Shown one piece after another: positions 24,639 through 32,414 of a stretch of 63,142 nucleotides of DNA. Under the pieces are notes generated by a model. That model was given only the letters and a program-made list of their open reading frames with translations, was not told the DNA's origin and searched no databases. Source of the DNA: Candidatus Treponema merdequi. GTDB taxonomy: Bacteria > Spirochaetota > Spirochaetia > Treponematales > Treponemataceae. The position numbers and the translations under genes were made by a program. Positions within the stretch are counted from its first letter, which is position 1, and every line of letters starts with the position of its first letter. The stretch lies in the NCBI GenBank assembly GCA_018064525.1, contig JAGHVB010000008.1, positions 1 through 63,142 on the forward strand. Reading direction: 5' to 3'.

Positions 24639-27121
24639 TGAATCAGAAAGCAATAAATTTTTTTGAATTATTAGATTATAACCAGAATGGAATTAAAATT
24701 GATAAAATTGTTATCCCTGAAATTCAACGAGATTATGTTCAAGGGCGTACATCAAAATCTGAATCTGAAGTTAGAAAAAGTTTGATTGGTGATATTTTAA
24801 ACACCTTAAAAACTGGCGAAGAAATGGAGTTATACTTTATTTATGGAAAAATAGAGGTAACTGAAAAAGGAAATTTATTTACTCCTCTTGATGGGCAACA
24901 ACGATTAACAACATTATTTCTTCTTTATTGGTATTTATCTTCAAAGAAAGAAGATTTAAATAAAATCCGAATTAAACTTTCTGATAATGAATATGTATCG
25001 AGATTTAGTTATGAAACAAGAGATTATTCAAAAAATTTTATTGATAATTTAGTCAAATATTCTGTAGAAGATATAGTAGCAGATTATGAGTCTGAATATG
25101 AGAAAAATGACAGCGTTGAACCAGAAAAAAAATGGACTTTAAGTAAAAGTATAAAAGATAAAAACTGGTTTGGATTTTCATGGGCTGCCGATCCAACAGT
25201 GCAGGCTATGCTAACTATGCTTGATTTCTTTGAAGAAAAAATAAATAAATCCTTAATGACGGATAGTCTTGAGAACTTTGGAAAAATCAAATTTTTCTTC
25301 TTAAACCTAGGTGATTTTGGTATGACTGATAAACTTTATGTCAAAATGAATGACCGAGGAAAAGATTTGTCAGATTTTGATTATACAAAATCAACTTTTT
25401 CAGGGGATGTGTTTTCAATTACACAAGATGTGAATAAATCCAATGAATTATGGGATGGAAATTTTGATAATCATTGGATGGATTGTTTTTGGAAGTTATG
25501 TTTTAATACGCAAAATTTATTTGATAAAGATTTTAAGACTGATGGTCTAACGAAAGGAGAAATAGACGATATAGCTAGAAAAAATACTGTATCTAGAGTT
25601 GAGAGGGTCTATTCTAGATTTATAAATAAGATTATTCTTTTATACATTTCCGAAAAAAATATCTATCAAATGTTTACAACTGAAGCAGAAAAAAAAGTTT
25701 ACGAAAAATATTATTCTTCAGATAAAGACATTGTCCCTGATATTTACGACTTAACAAATTTAATTTCATCACAAAAGAAATTTTTGCACCAAGTGATTAG
25801 AAATAATTCTTTTAAGAATTTTTATTCTTTCTTTAATAGTGTAATGACGAATTTCTTTTATTCTGATGAAAATGGTAATATTTACCCCATAACAACATTG
25901 TTAAATGATTATGTTTCATTTCCAGAATATTCTAATTTTGATTATATTCTGAATAACGAGAAACTTCAGATCGATGAATTTTTATTATTTGCAAGTGTAA
26001 TTAATTTTGTTCTAACAACAGGTTATTCTGCCAGTGAAACATCTGTTGATCCGATAAAACAAGAAGCTTTTAAAGAATGGGTATTGTTTTGCAGAGATAT
26101 GTTATCTCGTGACAATACTTTTATTGATAATGTTGATGTTTTCTTAAATATGAACAATTGTCTGTATGAGTGGTCATTGCTACTTGGAAGCAATAATTGG
26201 AGCCTTAAAGAAAATATAGAAAACCTCTCTTTGACTTTTGCAAACTCATATCTTGAAACTCAATTGTTAGAAGAAAAAGAAAAATATGAAATTTCAAAAA
26301 AATATCCTTCTTTCTTTAATGACATTAGAATTTTTGAAAATCAACGATATTATCTGGGGCAAGTTCAATTCTTAATTGATATGTCAAAAAACAATGATAT
26401 TTTTGACATAAATCTCTTTCAGAAACGAATAGAACAGTTAAATTCAATATTTATCCATGATGGAAATGAATATAGAATTGTAAATGTAAATCTCTTAAGA
26501 CAAGTTATGTTGTGTTATGGCGATTGGACTTTAGACTTTTATCCAAGAAAATGTTTTTGTAGGTTAAACTTTAATCGTGATTATTCCTGGAAATCGTTTT
26601 TCAGAAAATCGAATAATTATCAATTTATGAAAAGCATGCTTGACGATTGGTTCTCAAACGATCCAAATTCATCTTTTGAGGATTTTGCAAATAAGAAAGT
26701 TGATGAAGCAAAGAATTCTAATTTAATTAACGACTGGCGTAAATATTTTATTAATAATGGTGCTATTTTTGAATTTATGAATAATTCCATTATGTGTTTA
26801 AAAAATGAAAATAGAAAAGAGTATTTACTGCTTCGTTCTAGTACTTATCTTACAGGAAATAGCAATTATGGTGATTTATTTACTGTAAGTCTGTTCTTTT
26901 CACAAAATGGAATGGATAAAATTGGTGATTACGTTCTGTCAGATCGTGATTTTGCTTCATATAATGAAGTAACTCTGGCTGGTAGAAATGGTGAAAAAAT
27001 TATTATCAAAAGCCAAGATGTAAATAATGAATTTAAATATGATGTTATTATAGACACGAATCAAATTTATTCAAAGGTTGACCAAAATATTGTAGAGCAA
27101 TATCTAAACAATATTCTTTAG
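24638..27121 (+). CDS. Second DUF262-domain protein, divergent C-terminus
   Basis: 827 residues; its ATG overlaps the previous stop by one base (TAATG), so translation is coupled. The DUF262 signature is present as PEIQRDYVQGR near 27 and LDGQQRLTTLFLLYWYL at 84-100. The long C-terminal region is rich in aromatic and charged residues; I see no clear HNH motif, so the nuclease may be missing, highly diverged, or supplied by the upstream partner. The pair could form a heteromeric complex. The genes are AT-rich compared with hsdM and hsdR, suggesting separate acquisition. Confidence 0.75.
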   Translation: MNQKAINFFELLDYNQNGIKIDKIVIPEIQRDYVQGRTSKSESEVRKSLIGDILNTLKTGEEMELYFIYGKIEVTEKGNLFTPLDGQQRLTTLFLLYWYLSSKKEDLNKIRIKLSDNEYVSRFSYETRDYSKNFIDNLVKYSVEDIVADYESEYEKNDSVEPEKKWTLSKSIKDKNWFGFSWAADPTVQAMLTMLDFFEEKINKSLMTDSLENFGKIKFFFLNLGDFGMTDKLYVKMNDRGKDLSDFDYTKSTFSGDVFSITQDVNKSNELWDGNFDNHWMDCFWKLCFNTQNLFDKDFKTDGLTKGEIDDIARKNTVSRVERVYSRFINKIILLYISEKNIYQMFTTEAEKKVYEKYYSSDKDIVPDIYDLTNLISSQKKFLHQVIRNNSFKNFYSFFNSVMTNFFYSDENGNIYPITTLLNDYVSFPEYSNFDYILNNEKLQIDEFLLFASVINFVLTTGYSASETSVDPIKQEAFKEWVLFCRDMLSRDNTFIDNVDVFLNMNNCLYEWSLLLGSNNWSLKENIENLSLTFANSYLETQLLEEKEKYEISKKYPSFFNDIRIFENQRYYLGQVQFLIDMSKNNDIFDINLFQKRIEQLNSIFIHDGNEYRIVNVNLLRQVMLCYGDWTLDFYPRKCFCRLNFNRDYSWKSFFRKSNNYQFMKSMLDDWFSNDPNSSFEDFANKKVDEAKNSNLINDWRKYFINNGAIFEFMNNSIMCLKNENRKEYLLLRSSTYLTGNSNYGDLFTVSLFFSQNGMDKIGDYVLSDRDFASYNEVTLAGRNGEKIIIKSQDVNNEFKYDVIIDTNQIYSKVDQNIVEQYLNNIL

Positions 27122-27214
27122 GAATAGAATGAATGCGAAAGTAATGCAAAAATAAAACACATAAGAAAAGTGGACACTATTACTTATTGTTTTATTTTTT
27201 GAAAATTGCTACAA

Positions 27215-27237
27215 TTGCCGTAATTTTTTTACGGCAA
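27215..27237. promoter_or_regulatory. Perfect inverted repeat upstream of the ATPase gene
   Basis: TTGCCGTAA (27215-27223) and TTACGGCAA (27229-27237) form a 9-base inverted repeat around five T. A third half-site-like TTTTTGCCG follows near 27256-27264, then TATACT (27274-27279) as a -10 box and GAGG before ATG 27297. It could be an operator that keeps the ATPase/TOPRIM pair under its own control. Confidence 0.5.
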
Positions 27238-27296
27238 AAGTGATTTTTTTAGTGATTTTTGCCGATAAAGTATTATACTTTATGTAGAGGTGCATT

Positions 27297-28421
27297 ATGC
27301 TTAAATCATTAACTGTAAGTAATTTTAAAGCCTTTGAAAAACCTGTAACAATTGATTTTTCTTCTACTGGTAACTATTCATTCAATACAGAAGCAGTAAA
27401 AGACGGAATAGTAAAAACAGCTGTTATGTACGGTAAAAATGCAAGCGGTAAGTCATCTCTTGGTCTTGCTATATTTGATATCGTAGCTAATCTTGCAGAT
27501 AATTTTGTAAATCCTCGTAACTATGTAAATTATGCAAACAGAAAGACAAAAGATTTAAGGGTCAAATTTGAGTACAAATTTCTTTTTGAAGGTATAGAAG
27601 TAATTTATTCATATTCAAAAGTAGATGTTAGAACAATCATATCTGAAAAATTTTCAATTGGTAATAAAACTCTTATAAATTATGACAAATCTATTGATAA
27701 AGATTCTATTCTAATTGCATTTGCAGGTGCAGAGAATTTGAATATAGAACTTCAAAAATTGAATTTTTCTGCATTACGTTTTGTAAAAGCTAATGTAATA
27801 CTTGCTGAAAATTCTGAGAATGCAGTATTCAACAAATTTTATTCTTTTGTAGAAAAGATGTTATTGTTCTGGTCATTGGAAACAAGAGAATTTATTGGTT
27901 ATACACCAGTTTCTGGTAATCCAATTTTAGATACAATTATCAAAAGAAATCATTTTTCAGATTTACAAAAATTCTTTAAAGAAGCAGGTTTTGAAGATGA
28001 ACTTGATCATAGAATAATTAATGGTTCAGAGCAATTGCTGATAAAATATAATGATAATGAGCGTATAGATTTTGGATTAGCATGTTCTTCAGGTATGAGT
28101 TCCTTACTTCTCTTATATTATTGGTTGGAAGATGTTTCTGATCCAGAATTGTGTCCTTCTTTTGTATTTATAGACGAGTTCGACGCTTTTTATCATTTTG
28201 AACTTTCATATTTTATTATTGAAAAACTGAAATCATATAACTGCCAGGTTTTACTTACAACTCATAATACTTCAATTTTTACAAATGATTTATTGAGACC
28301 TGACTGTTACTATATTTGTTCAAAAGACAAAATAGAGAATGCTCACAATTCAACAAATAAAGAAATCAGATTAGGTCATAATCTTGAAAAGCTTTATCGT
28401 GGTGGTACATTCGGTAAATGA
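27297..28421 (+). CDS. AAA-type ABC-like ATPase of a two-gene defence module (RloA/AbiL-like)
   Basis: 374 residues with an ATP-binding head of the AAA_15/AAA_21 kind: LTVSNFKAF start, Walker A YGKNASGKSS near 45-54, signature-like SSGMSSLLLLYYW, Walker B FVFIDEFDAF and switch His in LTTHNTS. Such ATPases pair with a TOPRIM-type protein in several abortive-infection systems, and similar pairs (Rlo, R-linked ORFs) are known inside hsd loci of Campylobacter. The stop overlaps the next gene by four bases. A separate promoter region precedes it. Which named system it belongs to cannot be fixed by eye. Confidence 0.82.
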   Translation: MLKSLTVSNFKAFEKPVTIDFSSTGNYSFNTEAVKDGIVKTAVMYGKNASGKSSLGLAIFDIVANLADNFVNPRNYVNYANRKTKDLRVKFEYKFLFEGIEVIYSYSKVDVRTIISEKFSIGNKTLINYDKSIDKDSILIAFAGAENLNIELQKLNFSALRFVKANVILAENSENAVFNKFYSFVEKMLLFWSLETREFIGYTPVSGNPILDTIIKRNHFSDLQKFFKEAGFEDELDHRIINGSEQLLIKYNDNERIDFGLACSSGMSSLLLLYYWLEDVSDPELCPSFVFIDEFDAFYHFELSYFIIEKLKSYNCQVLLTTHNTSIFTNDLLRPDCYYICSKDKIENAHNSTNKEIRLGHNLEKLYRGGTFGK

Positions 28422-29257
28422 TTCTTTTCATCTTTGAAGGCGGAGTTCGAGAGCCTGCTTTATATAAAACAATGAAGTATTTATTTCTCTCTGATTCAAT
28501 AAAAGATGACATCATTGTTTCGTATTGCAGCAACATTTATTCGCTTTATAAAAAAATGAAAGAACTGGATGCGTTTGATGAAAGCGTTGATTCTGCTGAT
28601 ATTGTTACTGTATTAAAAGAACAGTTGGCAAATTCTCAAAGTCAACAAGATGAATTGGCCAAGATAGAAAGCAGTGATTCAATCTCAGAAGTTTATTTAT
28701 TCTTTGATTATGATTTAAAACGAACAGATGAATTGAATAAACTGTCTGTAGAAGATCAGAATTCTCAGATAAAAGAATTATTAGAATATTTTGATAATGA
28801 AACTGAACATGGTAAACTTTTTATAGATTATCCAATGGTGGAATCAATCAGATACTTCAAAAAAGAATTACCAGATGAAGACTATGTAACTTATGTTACA
28901 GATATGTTTATTGGTAAGAGATTTAAAGATGAAGCAGATTCTGTTTCACTTTATAAGACTTTACGGTTTATCAGTTTTGATTTGAATAAATCTGGTGAAA
29001 TAAAGCTTCCGCATAATAGATTTCGAGAAACTGATGAACAGAAAGTAAATGAAATTAAAGAAAATTGGAATCACATAAAGCAATTAAACATCAAAAAAGC
29101 TAATTACATCTGTTCTGGAACTAATGACTTTCCAGAAATAAAAGACAAAATAAATCAGCAAAATATATTTAATGGACAAATTGAGAAATATTTACCAGGT
29201 GGAAAAATAGCAATCTTAAACTCTTTTCCATTATTTCTTTATGAATATTTACGCTAA
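28418..29257 (+). CDS. TOPRIM-like partner protein of the ATPase
   Basis: 279 residues, ATGA overlap with the ATPase gene, implying translational coupling and a complex. The N-terminal IFEGGVREP contributes a conserved acidic residue (E7) after a hydrophobic strand, and VYLFFDYDLK supplies a DxD pair (D97, D99); this E...DxD order is the TOPRIM metal site. Residues 50-90 are a charged helical insertion. Comparable small TOPRIM proteins act as nucleases in OLD, PARIS and Abi-type systems. The TOPRIM call rests on motif spacing and is not certain. Confidence 0.6.
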   Translation: MILFIFEGGVREPALYKTMKYLFLSDSIKDDIIVSYCSNIYSLYKKMKELDAFDESVDSADIVTVLKEQLANSQSQQDELAKIESSDSISEVYLFFDYDLKRTDELNKLSVEDQNSQIKELLEYFDNETEHGKLFIDYPMVESIRYFKKELPDEDYVTYVTDMFIGKRFKDEADSVSLYKTLRFISFDLNKSGEIKLPHNRFRETDEQKVNEIKENWNHIKQLNIKKANYICSGTNDFPEIKDKINQQNIFNGQIEKYLPGGKIAILNSFPLFLYEYLR

Positions 29258-29268
29258 CGGAGAAAATA

Positions 29269-31734
29269 ATGAACGAAAGCGACACAAGACTGAAAAAAAT
29301 AGATCCAGCACTCAGAGCTGCCGGATGGGGCGTTGTGGAAGGCAGTGACATCTTTACAGAACAGCGTGCATATTTACTTACTCCTGGTCGCATCGTTACA
29401 AAAGCAAAACGCAATCCTGACAAAATTGATTATCTCCTTACTTACAAAGGCGTAAAGATTGGAATCATTGAAGCCAAGAAAGATGAACTTGATGTAAGCG
29501 CGGGAGTTGAGCAGGCAAAAAAATATGCGGCAGCCATGAACATTCGTTATACCTATTCTACTAATGGTGACAAAATCTGGGCTATAGATATGGATGCCAA
29601 GATTGGTGATATAGCAGAAGGCTTCGTAGATAAATTTCCAACTCCAGATGAACTTTGGCAAATGACATTCCCAGACAAGAATGATTGGCGTGATAAGTTC
29701 AACCTTGAACCATTCAACCGTGATGGTGGAAAGCAGCCTCGTTATTATCAGGAAAATGCTGTAAATGCTGTACTTGAAGCAGTCAGTAAAAAAGTTGACC
29801 GCATACTTCTTACTCTTGCTACAGGAACTGGAAAAACTTACATTGCTTTCCAAATCTGCTGGAAACTTATGCAGACAAAATGGAATATTGCCCAGAATGG
29901 TAGATTGCCTAGAATATTATTCTTAGCAGATAGAAATATACTTGCAGATCAGGCATACAATGCTTTTGGTGCGTTTGATCAGAATGCTCTTGCCAGAATT
30001 ACCCCAAAAGAAATCCGTAAAAATGGCGGAAAAGTTCCTATGGGACAGAGCATTTATTTTACAATTTTCCAAACTATGCTTTGTGGCTCTGATGGAGAAG
30101 AAACTTCAAATCCAGAAGAGCATCCAGAAAAAATTGAATATTACAAACAATATCCTCAGGATTTCTTTGATTTTATTATCATTGATGAATGTCATCGTGG
30201 TGGTGCTAATGATGAAAGTGAATGGCGTAAGCTTATGGAATATTTCCAGCCAGCTTATCAGTTAGGTCTTACAGCAACTCCTCGTCGTACAATAAATGGT
30301 GATACTTACAAATATTTTGGTGAACCAGTTTATCAATACTCTCTTAAACAGGGAATTGAAGACGGATATCTTACTCCTTATCGTGTAAAAAGCTGTACAA
30401 ATCAGATTATTGATGAATATGTTTACAACGAAGAAGATAAAATTATCAGTGGTGAAGAACTTTTAGATAAAGAGAAAACTTATAATGAAAGCGATTTCTA
30501 TCACGGGAAAATAAAGATTCGAGAACGTGATGAACTTCGCGTTGCAGAATTTCTGGAAGCAGCAAATCCTAAAGAAAAATCTATTGTATTCTGTGCAACT
30601 CAAAATCATGCAATGCAGATTCGTGACATGATTAACAGTAAGGCAAGACGTGGTATAAATTATTGTGTTCGTGTAACTGCGGATGATGGTGATGAAGGTG
30701 AACAACAACTTCGTAAATTTCAGGATAATGAAAAAACAATTCCAACAATTCTAACAACATCACAGAAACTTTCTACTGGTGTAGATGCTCAAAATGTTCG
30801 TAATATTGTCTTAATGCGGCCAGTTCCAAATATGATTGAATTTAAACAGATTATTGGTCGTGGAACTCGTCTGTTTGATGATAAATATTATTTTACAATT
30901 TACGATTTCGTTGGTGCGCATAAAAAATTTTATGATGATGAATGGGATAATCCGAATCCTGTTTGTCCATATTGTGAGAAATATCCATGTGAATGTGATA
31001 AACATAAAAAATGTTCGAAATGTGGTAAATGGCCTTGTGAGTGTGAAAAGATAAAACGAAAATGTTCTGTTTGCGGTCAGTATCCTTGTATTTGTCCTCC
31101 GAAAGTTTGCTCAATCTGTGGTAATTTACCTTGTACTTGTCCAAAAGATATTATTGAAATTGAATTAGGTGATGGCCGTATAGCAAAAATAAAAAAGGAT
31201 TTTCAATGGGAAGAAAGGGTGATGTATGACGGCAAACTTATTACCCTTAAAGAATTTGCAGATATACTTGTTGATAAAAACACACTTCCGAAATTCTTTA
31301 GTGATGAAAAAGATTTGAGACAACAATGGCAGAATCCAGAAACTCGTTTGGTATTACTGGAAAAAATGGAACATGAAGGATTTTCTTTAGATAAGCTTTT
31401 GAAAGTTCAGGAAATGTTGAATTATGAAAAATGCGATCTTTTGGATGTTCTTGAGTATCTAGCATATCAAACTACTCCGTTGGAACGCCAGCAGCGTGTT
31501 AGTATGATTCGTCCAAGCCTTGAAACAGAATTTAATTCAAAGCAATCAGAATTTATTGATTTTGTTTTACAGCAGTATATACAACAAGGTTACGGTGAGC
31601 TTTCAATGGAAAATCTTCCAGAACTTATTAAGCTTAAATATGGTACCATAAATGATGCAAAATCAGAACTTGGAACTCTTCCTGAAATTATGAAAATTTT
31701 TATAGGTTTTCAGAAAGAGCTTTATGCTGCGTAA
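29269..31734 (+). CDS. hsdR: Type I restriction enzyme, R (motor/nuclease) subunit with four Cys-rich modules
   Basis: 821 residues. The N-terminal nuclease domain has the PD-(D/E)xK pattern in KIDYLLTYKGVKIGIIEAKK; the helicase motor has ATGTGKTYIAF (Walker A), DECHRGG (motif II), LTATPRR (motif III) and QIIGRGTRLF (motif VI). ATP-driven translocation leads to DNA cleavage at a distance. Unusual is the stretch at residues 566-624: four consecutive modules of the form C-x2-C-x4-P-C-x-C, looking like small zinc knuckles, placed between the motor and the C-terminal helical domain. The ribosome-binding site is ACGGAG. Being last after the two inserted pairs, it is separated from hsdS by about 6.6 kb. 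Confidence 0.94.
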   Translation: MNESDTRLKKIDPALRAAGWGVVEGSDIFTEQRAYLLTPGRIVTKAKRNPDKIDYLLTYKGVKIGIIEAKKDELDVSAGVEQAKKYAAAMNIRYTYSTNGDKIWAIDMDAKIGDIAEGFVDKFPTPDELWQMTFPDKNDWRDKFNLEPFNRDGGKQPRYYQENAVNAVLEAVSKKVDRILLTLATGTGKTYIAFQICWKLMQTKWNIAQNGRLPRILFLADRNILADQAYNAFGAFDQNALARITPKEIRKNGGKVPMGQSIYFTIFQTMLCGSDGEETSNPEEHPEKIEYYKQYPQDFFDFIIIDECHRGGANDESEWRKLMEYFQPAYQLGLTATPRRTINGDTYKYFGEPVYQYSLKQGIEDGYLTPYRVKSCTNQIIDEYVYNEEDKIISGEELLDKEKTYNESDFYHGKIKIRERDELRVAEFLEAANPKEKSIVFCATQNHAMQIRDMINSKARRGINYCVRVTADDGDEGEQQLRKFQDNEKTIPTILTTSQKLSTGVDAQNVRNIVLMRPVPNMIEFKQIIGRGTRLFDDKYYFTIYDFVGAHKKFYDDEWDNPNPVCPYCEKYPCECDKHKKCSKCGKWPCECEKIKRKCSVCGQYPCICPPKVCSICGNLPCTCPKDIIEIELGDGRIAKIKKDFQWEERVMYDGKLITLKEFADILVDKNTLPKFFSDEKDLRQQWQNPETRLVLLEKMEHEGFSLDKLLKVQEMLNYEKCDLLDVLEYLAYQTTPLERQQRVSMIRPSLETEFNSKQSEFIDFVLQQYIQQGYGELSMENLPELIKLKYGTINDAKSELGTLPEIMKIFIGFQKELYAA

Positions 31735-31743
31735 ATTCCCCTA

Positions 31744-31778
31744 TTTCATAAGTTCTATATTTGCGCTATACTTTGCTT
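31744..31778 (+). promoter_or_regulatory. Predicted leaderless promoter of folE
   Basis: TTTCAT (31744-31749), 17 bases, TATACT (31767-31772), then 6 bases to ATG 31779. No ribosome-binding site is present. Confidence 0.5.
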
Positions 31779-32375
31779 ATGACACTTGAAAAGCGACATC
31801 TTTCAGAAAAGAATTTCAATAAAATCAAAAACGCAGTTAAAGATATTCTTGAAGCGCTCGGTGAAGACGTAAGTGAAGGCGATATTTCAGAAACTCCGCG
31901 CCGTGTTGCAGAAATGTATGACGAAGTTTTTGAGGGAATGCGTTATTCAAATAAAGAAATTGCTGAAATTTTTGGCCGCTGTTTTGAAATTGCAGAAACT
32001 ACTGATATGGTCTGTATGACTGATATTGATACTTTCAGTTACTGTGAACATCATATTGCGCTTATGTACAATATGAAAGTTCATGTTGCTTATATTCCAA
32101 AGAAAAAGATTATCGGACTTTCGAAAATTCCACGAATTGTAGACATGGTTTCAAAGCGTCTTCAGCTTCAGGAAAAAATTGGAACTGATATTGCCGATGT
32201 CCTTGAAATGGTTTTGGGAACAAAAGATGTAATGGTTGTCATTCAGGGTGAACATGCATGCGTTACGACACGCGGAATCCGTAAACCTGGTTCAGTTACT
32301 ACAACTATGTGCCTTCGCGGCGCTTTTAAGAAAAACGAAAATCTCAGAAAAGAATTTTTACTCCAGATACAATAA
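31779..32375 (+). CDS. folE: GTP cyclohydrolase I
   Basis: Converts GTP to dihydroneopterin triphosphate, the first step of folate (and pterin) synthesis. From ATG 31779 the protein has 198 residues, typical of the family. Zinc ligands and substrate motifs are visible: FSYCEHHIALM, GLSKIPRIVDMVSKRLQLQE and EHACVTTRGIRKPGSVTTT. It forms a homodecamer in known cases. It lies just after hsdR but has its own promoter-like sequence, so it is the chromosomal gene flanking the island. An in-frame TTG at 31761 overlaps the -10 box and is unlikely to be used. Confidence 0.95.
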   Translation: MTLEKRHLSEKNFNKIKNAVKDILEALGEDVSEGDISETPRRVAEMYDEVFEGMRYSNKEIAEIFGRCFEIAETTDMVCMTDIDTFSYCEHHIALMYNMKVHVAYIPKKKIIGLSKIPRIVDMVSKRLQLQEKIGTDIADVLEMVLGTKDVMVVIQGEHACVTTRGIRKPGSVTTTMCLRGAFKKNENLRKEFLLQIQ

Positions 32376-32414
32376 TCTGGTTAATTTTCCATATATATTA
32401 CTCTGGTGGAATTT

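Noticed and set aside
22659..27121. The two DUF262 genes as one frameshifted gene
   Set aside because: Each has its own complete DUF262 signature, start site and full length; the TAATG junction is normal translational coupling.
30836..31144. Extra open frames opposite and overlapping the Cys-rich part of hsdR
   Set aside because: They are Asn/Ile/His-rich shadows of the repeated Cys codons; hsdR itself is intact through this region.
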